A stretch of DNA of 64,000 nt from the NCBI RefSeq assembly GCF_000430505.1, contig NZ_KE387152.1, positions 62,001 to 126,000 of the forward strand, given 5' to 3'. The DNA comes from Eisenibacter elegans DSM 3317. GTDB taxonomy: Bacteria > Bacteroidota > Bacteroidia > Cytophagales > Microscillaceae. A program made the translations under genes and the position numbers. This document shows, piece by piece, positions 25,322 through 34,618 of this stretch. Positions within the stretch are counted from its first letter, which is position 1; each line of letters begins with the position of its first letter. The notes below the pieces were generated by a model, which did no database searches, was not told the origin of the DNA, and saw only the letters and a program-made list of their open reading frames with translations.

Positions 25322-25843
25322 ATGAAAGGAACGATTCTGAAATGTTTAGAAGAGATGGTCAAGACCAATTACGGCCATCAAGTATGGGAAGAATGCCTAA
25401 AAGCTTCCAATTTACCTGTTTTTCATATGTTTTCAATCACTGAAGACATCAACGAGAAGCTCTCTATAGACCTGTTTGTCAGAACTGCCGGGGTAGTCAA
25501 AAAAACTGTTCCCGAAATTTTTGATGAGTTCGGCATCCATTGGTCGTGTGTGTATGCACCAAGAATCTATGCCGCCTTTTATAAAGGAACACAAAGCACC
25601 AAGGAGATGGTGTTGAAGCTAGATTCTATCCATAATTTTATGACCCAGAGTATTGCCAATGCGCGCCCACCACGCTTTCAGTATGAATGGCTCAATGAGC
25701 GGGAGTTGCGACTGCGCTATAACTCTCAGCGTGGTTTGATTGATTTGTTCATCAGCTTGCTCAAAGGACTTGACCAACACTACAGCTGCAATACCAAGAT
25801 AGACAAACGTTCGGAAGAGGAATTGGTCTTGGTTTTTGACTAG
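25322..25843 (+). CDS. Stand-alone H-NOX haem-binding gas sensor
   Basis: The 173-residue protein matches the haem-NO/oxygen-binding domain in length and motifs. The proximal haem ligand is His104 in LDSIHNFM. The haem-propionate motif YxSxR is present as Tyr133-Ser135-Arg137 in RYNSQRGL, and ARPPRF precedes it as in the family. H-NOX proteins bind NO (or O2) and signal to a histidine kinase, diguanylate cyclase or chemotaxis protein, usually encoded next door. No such partner is adjacent; the closest signalling gene is a response regulator at 28395. The start gives the normal MKGTI-like N-terminus. Confidence 0.88.
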   Translation: MKGTILKCLEEMVKTNYGHQVWEECLKASNLPVFHMFSITEDINEKLSIDLFVRTAGVVKKTVPEIFDEFGIHWSCVYAPRIYAAFYKGTQSTKEMVLKLDSIHNFMTQSIANARPPRFQYEWLNERELRLRYNSQRGLIDLFISLLKGLDQHYSCNTKIDKRSEEELVLVFD

Positions 25844-25979
25844 CACGGTGTCAACAACAGAGTCATCCTAAAGGTACACCACGACCAAGTTAGCCAATAT
25901 TCAATTATAATACCCCAAAGAGTCATCCTGAGGTTTTCGGGGTGGCTTTTTTTGTTACTTTTAGGCACGCCATAGGCAT

Positions 25980-27485
25980 TTATCTTGCTTGGCTTTGGCG
26001 GTAGTAAAAACGGTCAAATTCATAGAGCAGGGCGCTGAAGAGCATTTCGGCAACTACTCCTGCGCCGCGATTGGTGAAGTGTGTAAAATCTTTGGTTGCT
26101 AGGGGAGGGTCAGCATATACCCAGCTTGGCATGGCATTTTGCCCCCCCATCGCCTCATACAAATCCCAAAAAGGCAGACCTGCCCGAAAAGCAGCATTGC
26201 GCTGTGCATCACGTACTTGGGTGATATTGGGATACGAAATATAACGAGTCCCTTCTTTGAGCGACATATCTGATACTCCGACTACCAGCACGACCAAGTC
26301 CGGCGAAAGTTGTTTGAGAAACCGTAGTTGTTGGTAATACAATTCTTCAAAATAGCGGTAATCTTGTCGGATATAGGGCACTACATTGACCCCAAACTGT
26401 ACGATGAGGCACTTGACACCCATTGTCTTGATTTGATGTTTGAGGCGCTCGGCATCCATCCTTGTAAACTCTGTTCCGGAGCTACCCCGCCAAGCGACAT
26501 TATCCACATTGACCCCCGAGCGGCACTCCAGCCCAAAGGCGTAGATATCGGGAGAAACGCCGGACTTGGTTTCGAGGCGCAGCTCCAAAGGCTGCCATTT
26601 GAACTGTGCCAGCGGGTATTCGTAGGTGCCGTGGTAAGGCGCGGCTCCTACTTTGAGTGTTTGGGTTGCCGCGCCTTCTTGGAGGCTCAGCTCAAAAGGT
26701 TTGGGGCTGCGATAAAAAATGCGGAGTATTTCGGCTTCCTGAGCCAGCTCGAAAGCCAAGCGAGAGGGGTTGAGGCGTAGCGTGGCCGATGGTGGGTCAA
26801 ATCGGAACACTCCCCCCCACAACCCTACTTCTTTACTGCTATTGCGCGCACTGAGCAGGGTATAGGCACGCCAGTCCGTACTGTGTTCTTGGGCTAGGGT
26901 GAGGCGCGAGGGTTGGGTCATTGGAAAGAGCGCACCCGTGCCACAACCTCCAAAGCGCTCTTGTAGCTTTTGGCGCAAAGCCGAGGTAATACGGTCGCCT
27001 TCGAGTTGAGAATCCCCAAAATGGATTAGCCTTACCGAGCGCTCCTCGTAGCTCAGCGCCAACAAAGCGCGCATCAAGGGCTGGAGTAAAGTATCTGGGG
27101 TATTGGGGGGAAACTGTATCCTTTGTTGTTTGGAGAGCGCTTTTTCATCAAAAACGTAGGCACCGCCGGGTGCTAGGCTGTCTGTTGGGGCTTTGCCGGG
27201 CGAGACTTCTACTTCAAAGCTGGTATTGCCCTCTGGGGTACGCAAAGCACTGACTTGGCGGCGGCGCGGGCTCTCAAATCGTTCACGAATATCAGTGATA
27301 TCGGCGTAGTGGTCGCGTGGGGTGGCCCACACATCTTTCCAGCTGGGGATATGAATCAGCTCTGCGTCGGTAAGTGGCAGTGTTTGGGGCAAAACCCAGC
27401 CTAATATCGCCAAAAAAGCCAATACATACGCAAAAAGCCAAAAGCCGCGTATGGGGGGGATGAGTTTGAAGCCATAATACCGCAT
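25980..27485 (-). CDS. Membrane-anchored SGNH/GDSL hydrolase
   Basis: The 501-residue protein has an N-terminal membrane anchor (about residues 13-33), a 100-residue linker, and an SGNH esterase domain. The blocks are FGDSQLEGD (Ser159), a glycine in WRGSSGTEF, QFGVNVV (Asn) and DFTHFT (Asp466, His469). A carbohydrate-binding-like beta insertion lies at about 220-320. Related Bacteroidota proteins sit near MBOAT acyltransferase genes and act on acetylated polysaccharide or peptidoglycan; no MBOAT gene is here. It probably works in the periplasm. The substrate is unknown. Confidence 0.78.
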   Translation of the reverse strand: MRYYGFKLIPPIRGFWLFAYVLAFLAILGWVLPQTLPLTDAELIHIPSWKDVWATPRDHYADITDIRERFESPRRRQVSALRTPEGNTSFEVEVSPGKAPTDSLAPGGAYVFDEKALSKQQRIQFPPNTPDTLLQPLMRALLALSYEERSVRLIHFGDSQLEGDRITSALRQKLQERFGGCGTGALFPMTQPSRLTLAQEHSTDWRAYTLLSARNSSKEVGLWGGVFRFDPPSATLRLNPSRLAFELAQEAEILRIFYRSPKPFELSLQEGAATQTLKVGAAPYHGTYEYPLAQFKWQPLELRLETKSGVSPDIYAFGLECRSGVNVDNVAWRGSSGTEFTRMDAERLKHQIKTMGVKCLIVQFGVNVVPYIRQDYRYFEELYYQQLRFLKQLSPDLVVLVVGVSDMSLKEGTRYISYPNITQVRDAQRNAAFRAGLPFWDLYEAMGGQNAMPSWVYADPPLATKDFTHFTNRGAGVVAEMLFSALLYEFDRFYYRQSQAR

Positions 27486-27497
27486 TGCTAACAGGGG

Positions 27498-27806
27498 TTA
27501 TTCGGCAGAGGGCTCGGCGGCTGTTGCCGGTTGGTGGCTTTCTATCACAGGTAGTAGCGCCAAATGCTCTTCGCGTTGCAAAAGCCCAGTATCAAGTTGA
27601 GGGAGCAAGAAGTGCATCAAATCTGCCAGACAGCTGATGCGCCCATCGGTGGGGAAGTATTTGTTGACCACAATCAGGCGCTTGCTCTTGAGGATGCAGT
27701 AACCTGATTTGAAATTCCCTTTTTCATAACGCACCATGTAGCCCATTTCGGCAAACATTTCTTCTAGGGTGCTCAGGGTACTTTTGTTGTATTTGAGTTT
27801 GCTCAT
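27498..27806 (-). CDS. Conserved small Bacteroidota protein, unknown
   Basis: The 102-residue protein has a compact N-terminal domain (SKLKYNKSTLSTLEEMF, VRYEKGNFKSGYCILKSKR, IVVNKYFPTDGRISCLADL) and a short disordered tail. I recall this as a conserved uncharacterised family in Bacteroidota, but I know no function. The start at 27806 gives the conserved N-terminus; an in-frame ATG at 27857 lies inside the predicted promoter region. The SGNH hydrolase gene follows 12 bases downstream and is probably co-transcribed. Confidence 0.75.
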   Translation of the reverse strand: MSKLKYNKSTLSTLEEMFAEMGYMVRYEKGNFKSGYCILKSKRLIVVNKYFPTDGRISCLADLMHFLLPQLDTGLLQREEHLALLPVIESHQPATAAEPSAE

Positions 27807-27854
27807 AAACACAGAATCAATCGAGAACACAAGGGACAATGGCCTCTTTTTATA

Positions 27855-27885
27855 CAAATTTAAAGAACTTTTGTGGCTTGCCCAA
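27855..27885 (-). promoter_or_regulatory. Promoter for the small protein-SGNH hydrolase pair
   Basis: Read on the minus strand, TTG (27885-27883) is followed after 20 bases by TAAATTTG (27862-27855), matching the Bacteroidota -33/-7 pattern. It lies about 50 bases before the ATG at 27806. Confidence 0.55.
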
Positions 27886-27980
27886 CCTAGCGCAGCCCGA
27901 GCATGTATGTATGGAGACCTTTGGTGAGGAGGAAAACATACGGTTATGCACCCACTTGCCCCGAAAAGAAGACAAAGAAA

Positions 27981-28259
27981 CTAATCATCATCAACATTAT
28001 CAACACAAAATATGACACAAAGAACAGCCCTATGGCTAGTATAGCGCGTAACAGCCTTCCCGGCCAAGCCTGCCCAAGTAGCCACTGACAGATTCCAGAG
28101 GTAGAGAGGGAGGCGTAAGATGCCTAAAATAGCGGTTTGCGACGACATATACGCATTGAAAACCCAGTGTTCGGCATAGTTTAGCCCCTCTCTGCGAAAC
28201 AAAAACCAAGAGAAAAAGGCAATAAACGGCTGGCCGAATTGAGCAGCTCCCCAAAACAT
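27981..28259 (-). pseudogene. Possible remnant of a DUF3667-like membrane protein
   Basis: A 92-codon frame encodes FFSWFLFRREGLNYAEHWVFN and a following hydrophobic helix. This resembles the membrane core of DUF3667 proteins, where a conserved EH motif follows the first helices. The zinc-ribbon N-terminus and the first half are missing, a stop lies two codons before the ATG, and the last 30 codons look random. I take it as a decayed fragment; a short functional protein cannot be excluded. Confidence 0.35.
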
Positions 28260-28394
28260 ATTCTAGCAGCATTACTCTTTTGGCCACAGCTGTGGCAATA
28301 ATCGCCAATGAGTATTGTTTGGCAATTTTCACATTCCATAAAATGTCATTTTTAGTGATTTTAGCCCATTGTGCGCAATAATCTTGCCGTGAGG

Positions 28395-28799
28395 CTAAAA
28401 AAACCGTTCTGCTAGCTGTTGAATGTGTTTGACCCCTATGGGTTTGGTGAGATAATCTAAAATCAGAGGATATTTCTTGGCCTTTTCCATATCTTGTTCG
28501 TTGGACGACGAAGAGAGGATAAAGAGGCGGATGTCGGCCACAGGCTTGCCCAGTTTTTGGTAGGCTTCCATAAACTCCCAGCCGTTCATTACGGGCATAT
28601 TGATATCCAATAAGATAAGAGAGGGGAGCATGTCGGATGTTTGTAACGCTTGTGTGATGTTCGCCAGTGCCTTGGTGGCTTCTTCAAACAAAACGACCTC
28701 TTCTATCAATCCAGATTTCTCTAGAATTTTCTTACACAAAAAATTATTGATGGTGTCATCATCAATAAGGTACGCTCTACGGATTTTTTTTGCGGACAT
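28395..28799 (-). CDS. Single-domain response regulator (CheY-like)
   Basis: The 134-residue protein is a receiver domain only. It has the acidic pair in YLIDDDTINNF, phospho-acceptor Asp65 in LLDINMPVMNGWEF, SSSSN as the switch Ser/Thr region and Lys119 in LTKPI. With no output domain, it must act by binding a partner or passing phosphate on. No histidine kinase gene is in the window. The start at 28799 matches the family N-terminus; an extra 10 in-frame codons upstream are not needed. It is divergent from the TlpA-like gene. Confidence 0.88.
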   Translation of the reverse strand: MSAKKIRRAYLIDDDTINNFLCKKILEKSGLIEEVVLFEEATKALANITQALQTSDMLPSLILLDINMPVMNGWEFMEAYQKLGKPVADIRLFILSSSSNEQDMEKAKKYPLILDYLTKPIGVKHIQQLAERFF

Positions 28800-29278
28800 A
28801 TTACTTGACCTCAGGGTTTGGTGAATCATTTGATTGACATCTACTCTATACAGTAAACGAAGCTTTTTGAGGTTTAGTTGAATTTTTTGGACGTTTGGTC
28901 GAAAACTGGGAACTTTTTATTACAGACTTTTGGCGAATTATCCACAAAACTACACATTTGCTCCCAATATGCAAGATACGAAAAAGTAATGTGTGAAAGA
29001 TAGGTTTTTGCCCTTGAGTTTGTTGGCAAATCTTACTACTGTGTGCCAAACAGCCTGCCAAACCGCACATATAGGATGTTCTTGTGGTTATCTGTCGCAA
29101 ATAGGATGGTTGGGCAAACTATTTGGAAAACTGGCTTGTTATTTTAACAAAATAGTGTTTCCTACCAAGGTATACTTGATTCACAGATTCACTAGATTTG
29201 ATTATACGATGATTTTCAAGTCATCAGTTTCTCAGACAAACTTCTATTGAGTATACATTCAACTCACCTCTATACATA
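28800..29278. other. Divergent intergenic region
   Basis: This 479-base AT-rich stretch lies between the response regulator and the TlpA-like gene. A possible degenerate copy of repeat A occupies about 29164-29242. A minus-strand TAnnTTTG match lies at 28945-28952. No coding sequence looks real here. Confidence 0.4.
29164..29242 (-). repeat. Possible degenerate copy of repeat A
   Basis: TTGATTCACAGATTC, AGATTTGATTAT and TTTTCAAG follow in the order of repeat A in its reverse orientation, but with many changes. Confidence 0.3.
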
Positions 29279-29809
29279 ATGGTTTACACATCGTTACGCA
29301 GCTTTTGTTGGTGTTTATTTTTGGGTTTTTTTATGGTCTCTGGACTAACAAACAAATTGCAAGCCCAAGCAGATACGCCTATTTCGGTCATTCATTTTGA
29401 CGAACTTGACGCACTGATGGCCATCGAAGACGACACACTTCGGGTAATCAACTTCTGGGCTACTTGGTGTGCGCCTTGTGTCAAGGAGCTGCCTTATTTT
29501 GAGCAATTGGGGACTACCTATGCCAACAAAGCGCTCAAGGTATATCTAATCAGCCTGGACGATGTAGAAAAGCTCGACCGTGTAACGGCTTTTAGGAGCA
29601 AGCGCCAACTCCAACAGCAAGTACTATTGCTTGATGAGGTAGATTACAACGCTTGGATTAACCGCCAACTGCCCGATTGGTCAGGAGCCATTCCGGCGAC
29701 GGTAATCCTACAAAACACACCTGCGTCGAACCATAAGCCGCTCCGCTTTTTCCACGAAGGCGAATTAGACTATGCGGCTCTAGAGCGTATCGTCAAGCCC
29801 AGACTCTAA
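29279..29809 (+). CDS. Exported TlpA-like thioredoxin
   Basis: The 176-residue protein has a signal peptide or N-terminal anchor (residues 8-30, ending LQAQ) and a thioredoxin fold with active site WATWCAPC (Cys64, Cys67). The cis-proline is visible in AIPATVIL. Such proteins reduce disulfides in exported proteins or help cytochrome c assembly. It is 63 bases upstream of a second thioredoxin-fold gene, so both may be in one operon. Confidence 0.85.
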   Translation: MVYTSLRSFCWCLFLGFFMVSGLTNKLQAQADTPISVIHFDELDALMAIEDDTLRVINFWATWCAPCVKELPYFEQLGTTYANKALKVYLISLDDVEKLDRVTAFRSKRQLQQQVLLLDEVDYNAWINRQLPDWSGAIPATVILQNTPASNHKPLRFFHEGELDYAALERIVKPRL

Positions 29810-29872
29810 TCACTATCTAGCAGCATTTACTACCTTTATCCATAGTTTATTTACTCCCAAACAGATTCTCTT

Positions 29873-30496
29873 ATGAAAAAAGTACTCTTTGGTTTTATGG
29901 CTACAGCGCTGGTAGCGGCTGTAGTGTTGTTAAGCAGCGCCCGTAGCAACGATGGCTATAAAATAGGTGACAAAGCCCGCGACTTCAAACTCAAAAACGT
30001 AGATGGCAAGATGGTCTCTTTGGCTGATTATAAAGATGCGAAAGGCGTAATTCTTATCTTCAGCTGCAACCACTGCCCCTATGTTGTTGCATATGAAGAC
30101 CGTATGATTGCGCTACACAACAAGTACGCTGCCCAAGGCTTCCCTGTCGTAACTATCAACCCCAACGATCCTGTGAAGCAGCCAGAAGATTCGTTTGAGA
30201 AAATGCAACAGCGCGCCAAAGACAAAGGCTTCCCCTTTGCCTATCTCTTGGATGAGACCCAAGAAATTGCTCGTACTTATGGCGCAACCAAAACCCCACA
30301 CGTATTCTTGTTGAAGAAAAAAGACAATGATTTTGTGGTCAAGTATATTGGTGCTATCGACAACAACCACAAAGATCCCAACGCCGTTACCGAAAAGTAT
30401 GTAGAGCAAGCCGTAGACGCGCTCCTCGGCGGCCAAAAAGTAAACACCAACACTACCAAGGCTATTGGCTGTACCATCAAGTGGCGTGAGATGTAA
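29873..30496 (+). CDS. Exported thioredoxin-fold peroxiredoxin-like protein
   Basis: The 207-residue protein has an N-terminal signal or anchor (residues 1-22) and an AhpC/TSA-like thioredoxin fold. The active site is FSCNHCPYV with Cys65 and Cys68, and the cis-Pro lies in TKTPHVFLL. This CNHCPY form is common in bacterial thioredoxin-family proteins of unknown substrate, likely reductases or peroxidases of the periplasm. A third Cys sits near the C-terminus (IGCTIKW). A strong terminator follows. Confidence 0.85.
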   Translation: MKKVLFGFMATALVAAVVLLSSARSNDGYKIGDKARDFKLKNVDGKMVSLADYKDAKGVILIFSCNHCPYVVAYEDRMIALHNKYAAQGFPVVTINPNDPVKQPEDSFEKMQQRAKDKGFPFAYLLDETQEIARTYGATKTPHVFLLKKKDNDFVVKYIGAIDNNHKDPNAVTEKYVEQAVDALLGGQKVNTNTTKAIGCTIKWREM

Positions 30497-30521
30497 TCTC
30501 ATTAGACAAACGCTTATTCCC

Positions 30522-30554
30522 TCCTTGCAAAGCGCCTACTTTGCAAGGATTTTT
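30522..30554 (+). terminator. Rho-independent terminator
   Basis: A perfect 11-bp stem (TCCTTGCAAAG and its complement) around a 6-base loop is followed by TTTTT. It closes the pair of thioredoxin-fold genes. Confidence 0.85.
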
Positions 30555-30705
30555 CGTAACTTGTGAGCCTAATTGAATTGCTTTGTATGAGATGTGAGTA
30601 TGAATTATGGAATACACACGATATGAACAAACAATGATGGGCTAGCGGCCTAGTTCACGTCTCATCGACTCATCATCATCCATCACTCATAACTCTTCGT
30701 TATCT

Positions 30706-31803
30706 ATGCAAACCATACGCATCTTTATTCTTGCCTCCTTGGCCTGGCTTCAGGTCTCCGGCTTGGCTATGGCCCAAGACCAAGCGTTGCCTGTAATGAG
30801 CTTCGAGCAAATTGTCCATGATTTTGGCCAAATTCGCGAAGAAGGTGGCGCAGTAGTATACCAGTTTGACTTCATCAATACCGGTAGCGCACCACTTCGG
30901 ATTGATAGTGTGCAGGCCTCTTGTGGCTGTACTACGCCTGACTGGAGCCGCGAGCCCATTGCGCCCGGGGAACGGGGGTATATCATTGCCAAGTATGACC
31001 CGCTTTACCGTCCGGGCAAGTTTACCAAGTCAATGACGGTGTATAGCAATACCGCCCAACGGATGCACGCTCTCATTATTGAAGGAGAGGTGTTGCCGCG
31101 CCAACTGACTGTAGCTGATACGCTACCTACTAAGCTGGGTGTATTGCGTATGCGCTACCAAAGTTTCAACATGGGGCGCATTACTACCCAAGCGCCGGCT
31201 ACTCAGAGCTTCGATATTTATAATGATGACCCCGAGCACGCTCTCCACTTTCAGCCTGCCGAAACCCCCCCACACATACAGATACGCTTTGAGCCGGCAG
31301 TACTCCAGCCCAAAAGCTTTGGCAAGATGCTGATTAGTTATGATGCTAAAGCGCGCAATGACTATGGCTACCTCTTCGAACAAGTAGGCATTAGCTGGCT
31401 CTATAATGCCCGCATCAGTAATCAAGGAGTATACATTGTGGCCGATATTCAGGAATATTTCCCCCCAATGACCGATGAGGAAATGGCCAAAGCTCCGCAT
31501 ATCGAATTGGCCAAAACCGACCACGACTTTGGCACGCTCAAAGACGGTGAAAGCGCTACCACGCAGTTTGTGTTTACCAATACTGGTCAAAGTCCGCTCT
31601 ACATCCGCCGCGCCAAAGCCTCTTGTGGTTGTACGGCTACCCAGCCCGACAAAGATGTGCTCCAGCCCGGTGAGAGTAGCTTTATCCAGGTTACTTATAG
31701 CGCTTCTGGTACAGGGCTCCAACAAAAAACGGTCAATATCTATTCTAATGACCCCAAAAACCCCAACCAAGAAATCGTGATTCGCGCCAATGTGAGTCAG
31801 TAA
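30706..31803 (+). CDS. Exported DUF1573 protein with two domains
   Basis: The 365-residue protein has a signal peptide (ending LAMAQ) and two DUF1573 (ASH/HYDIN-like) immunoglobulin-type domains at about 25-130 and 265-363. Each has the typical HDFG motif (VHDFGQIREEGG, DHDFGTLKDGES) and a Cys pair in ASCGCTTPDW or ASCGCTATQP. The middle region (135-260) is a divergent third domain. The function of exported DUF1573 proteins is not known; they are abundant in Bacteroidota and probably sit in the periplasm or on the surface. Confidence 0.88.
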   Translation: MQTIRIFILASLAWLQVSGLAMAQDQALPVMSFEQIVHDFGQIREEGGAVVYQFDFINTGSAPLRIDSVQASCGCTTPDWSREPIAPGERGYIIAKYDPLYRPGKFTKSMTVYSNTAQRMHALIIEGEVLPRQLTVADTLPTKLGVLRMRYQSFNMGRITTQAPATQSFDIYNDDPEHALHFQPAETPPHIQIRFEPAVLQPKSFGKMLISYDAKARNDYGYLFEQVGISWLYNARISNQGVYIVADIQEYFPPMTDEEMAKAPHIELAKTDHDFGTLKDGESATTQFVFTNTGQSPLYIRRAKASCGCTATQPDKDVLQPGESSFIQVTYSASGTGLQQKTVNIYSNDPKNPNQEIVIRANVSQ

Positions 31804-31818
31804 GATTTGTTTTTTTTG

Positions 31819-31900
31819 TGCCAAGATAGACTTGATTTAAAAGCTTCTTGGTACTCAAGGATTTTCGGCGCATCCATTTCCCAAATCTATTTTGATTGGG
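31819..31900 (-). repeat. Dispersed AT-rich repeat A, copy 7
   Basis: Read on the plus strand it has CCAAGATAGACTTGATTT, TACTCAAGGATTTTC and CCCAAATCTATTTTGATTGG, the reverse orientation of copies 1-4. It directly precedes element B copy 2. Confidence 0.6.
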
Positions 31901-31912
31901 TATGCGCTTCAG

Positions 31913-32049
31913 ACCACTGGGCAACTGTCAAAGCCGATACTCAAAACGGTGGGTGAAGCCTGCCCAAAGCCCTCATTTTGTGCCAAAATAAGGGCTTGTG
32001 TTGTCCCGGAGCTGAAGCTCCGGGCTACTTTCTAAAATTGTCCAGTGGT
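31913..32049 (-). mobile_element. MITE-like element B, copy 2
   Basis: It is bounded by ACCACTGGGCAA and its near-complement TTGTCCAGTGGT. In the minus orientation CCCGGAGCTTCAGCTCCGGG, a 20-base near-perfect palindrome, lies close to the left end, in the place held by the weaker palindrome of copies 1 and 3. It fills the gap before priA. Confidence 0.65.
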
Positions 32050-32119
32050 GTGTCTATACGCTTTTTCTCCTACTGCCAACACCACAGCTCTCGGACAAAC
32101 CCATACGCCCCTTGCTCCC

Positions 32120-34618
32120 ATGCCTAGCCCCGAACGCATCACCCGCTTTGTAGACGTAATCATCCCGTTGCGTGTGCCCAATACCTATACTTACCGCTTA
32201 CCAGTAGAGTTGAATGACAAAATTTGTGTGGGCGCACGGGTCATCGTGCAGTTTGGCCGTAGCAAGGTGCTGACGGCAGTCGTGCAACGCATTCACGAGC
32301 AAGCCCCCGCCAACTATCAGGCCAAGTATGTACTTGATTTGCTCGACGAATACCCACTGGTTACAGAAGCACAGCTCCGACTTTTTGCGTGGATCGCTGA
32401 GTACTATATGTGTACCCTTGGGGAGGTGTTGATGGTGGCGCTGCCTTCGGGGCTCAAGATTACGAGTATGTCGCGCATCCAGCGCCACCCCAGTACCGAT
32501 GCGAGCCAGTTTACGCTTAGCGCCAAAGAAGAACAGTTGTTACAAGCCCTAGAACACAGCTCTTCGCTGACATATGAAGAGGCTGCGCAAATATTGGAGG
32601 TGAAAAATGTCTATAATCTTATCAAGTCGCTGATTCATAAAGACTTAATTATCGTGTATGAAGAGCTAAAGGACAGCTACCAGCCCAAGCGCCTCAAAAA
32701 GATACGCCTCCACGCCGACTATGCCTCCCAAGAGGCGATGCAGGCCCTATTGACAGCCCTAAGCGACCAACCGCGTAAGGTCAAGCAACTTGATGCGCTG
32801 ATGTATTATATCCAGACGGCTGACTGCCTACGCCACCCGGCAAAAAACCAAGATGGCCTTGAGAAGCAAATACTCACGGAGCAAGGCGGTATTTCGCAAG
32901 CGGTGCTGAAGGCCTTGCGCGAGCAAGAGATTTTGGAGGAATTTGAAGTCAATATCTCCCGTTTTGAGGAGTTGTTGCCCACGGCTTCTATTGATAACTT
33001 ACAGCTTTCGGAGGCGCAAACCCGTGCATACCAAGAGCTGCACCAGCAAATCAGCCAACATACCATTACCTTGTTACACGGCGTGACGGGCAGCGGCAAA
33101 ACCGAAATCTACATCCGCCTCATTCAGGATGTGCTCAACAGTGGGGCGCAAGTACTCTTCTTGTTGCCCGAAATCGCCCTGACTACCCAGATTGTTGCCC
33201 GCTTGCAGCGCTTTTTTGGCTCTTCGATGGGTGTTTATCACTCTCGTTTTTCAGACAATGAGCGCGTAGAGGTATGGCAGGGCATTGTATCGGGCAAATA
33301 TTCGTTTGTGGTGGGGGTACGCTCCGCCGTATTTCTACCCTTCGACAACCTAGGGCTGATTATCGTTGATGAAGAACACGAGCCCTCGTACAAACAATAT
33401 GACCCCGCACCCCGCTACCACGCCCGCGATGTGGCGACAGTCATCGCCCAACAACAGGGCTGTAAAGTACTTTTTGGCTCGGCTACGCCTTCTATCGAAA
33501 CTTATTACCAAGCCTCCCACGGCAAATATGGCCTTGTAAGCCTCAGCGAACGCTACGGGGAGGCGCAGTTGCCCTTTATCGTGCTTTCGGATATGAGAGA
33601 AGAGCGCCGCGCCAAGACTATCCAGCAGCATTTTGGGCAACAACTGCTAGGGCAAATGCAGGAAGCCCTAGGCAGACAAGACCAAATCATCCTCTTCCAA
33701 AACAGGCGTGGCTATGCCCCTTTTGTGATGTGCCGTACCTGTAGCTGGGTGCCCAAATGCCCCAACTGCGATGTCAGTCTTACCCTACACCTCCATAGCC
33801 AAGAACTGCGCTGCCACTATTGTGGGCATCAGGCCGCACCCATACGCTCGTGCCAAGCCTGTGGTGCGCAGGATATCGAAACGGTAGGCCACGGTACCGA
33901 AAAAATAGAAGAAAGCCTCAAAAGCCTGTTGCCCCAAGCCAAGGTAGCCCGTATGGACTTAGACACTACCCGCCGAAAGAGTAGCTACCAGCGTATTTTG
34001 CAAGAGTTTGAAGCCCGACAAATCGATATCCTCGTAGGAACACAGATGATCAGCAAGGGGCTTGACTTTGACCATGTCAGCCTGGTGGGTATTTTTGATA
34101 TCGATAGGATGATGCACTTTCCTGACTTCCGAGCTAACGAACGGGCGTATCAAATTATGACTCAAGTAAGTGGGCGCGCAGGGCGCAAACATAAGGCTGG
34201 CCTCGTTATTATCCAAACCTATGACGCGACGCAGCCTCTGTTCAGCCTCGTACAACAAAACGACTATCTGGGGCTCTATCACCGAGAGATAGAAGAGCGA
34301 GAGAAGTTTCACTATCCTCCTTTTAGCCGGCTCATCCAGATTACCCTCCGACATCCCGAAGCGCACCTGTGCGAAGCCGCCGCTAGAGAGCTCAAAACAC
34401 TATTAGCTAGGCGGCTGGGGGAGCGTTTGCTAGGTCCCGAAAAGCCGCTTATTGGCCGTATTCGCAACAAATACCTCTACCATCTTATCATCAAGATAGA
34501 GCGCCAACATCCACAGATGAAAGCCATCAAGGCCTTTATTCAAGAGCAATGCGACAAGTTGTTGTTGCGCAAAGAATATCGTCAGTTAGATATTCTGCCT
34601 GATGTAGACCCTGTATGA
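32120..34618 (+). CDS. priA: Primosomal replication restart helicase PriA
   Basis: The 832-residue protein is full length. An N-terminal DNA-binding domain (FVDVIIPLRVPNTYTYRLP) is followed by a winged helix, the helicase core with Walker A GVTGSGKTEIYI and Walker B IIVDEEHEPSYK, a zinc-binding insert with CPNCDVSL, CHYCG and CQACG, and the C-terminal helicase half (TQMISKGLDFDHV, QVSGRAGR). It restarts stalled replication forks. The start at 32120 gives the family N-terminus; the frame upstream to 32045 overlaps the edge of element B copy 2. Confidence 0.96.
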   Translation: MPSPERITRFVDVIIPLRVPNTYTYRLPVELNDKICVGARVIVQFGRSKVLTAVVQRIHEQAPANYQAKYVLDLLDEYPLVTEAQLRLFAWIAEYYMCTLGEVLMVALPSGLKITSMSRIQRHPSTDASQFTLSAKEEQLLQALEHSSSLTYEEAAQILEVKNVYNLIKSLIHKDLIIVYEELKDSYQPKRLKKIRLHADYASQEAMQALLTALSDQPRKVKQLDALMYYIQTADCLRHPAKNQDGLEKQILTEQGGISQAVLKALREQEILEEFEVNISRFEELLPTASIDNLQLSEAQTRAYQELHQQISQHTITLLHGVTGSGKTEIYIRLIQDVLNSGAQVLFLLPEIALTTQIVARLQRFFGSSMGVYHSRFSDNERVEVWQGIVSGKYSFVVGVRSAVFLPFDNLGLIIVDEEHEPSYKQYDPAPRYHARDVATVIAQQQGCKVLFGSATPSIETYYQASHGKYGLVSLSERYGEAQLPFIVLSDMREERRAKTIQQHFGQQLLGQMQEALGRQDQIILFQNRRGYAPFVMCRTCSWVPKCPNCDVSLTLHLHSQELRCHYCGHQAAPIRSCQACGAQDIETVGHGTEKIEESLKSLLPQAKVARMDLDTTRRKSSYQRILQEFEARQIDILVGTQMISKGLDFDHVSLVGIFDIDRMMHFPDFRANERAYQIMTQVSGRAGRKHKAGLVIIQTYDATQPLFSLVQQNDYLGLYHREIEEREKFHYPPFSRLIQITLRHPEAHLCEAAARELKTLLARRLGERLLGPEKPLIGRIRNKYLYHLIIKIERQHPQMKAIKAFIQEQCDKLLLRKEYRQLDILPDVDPV

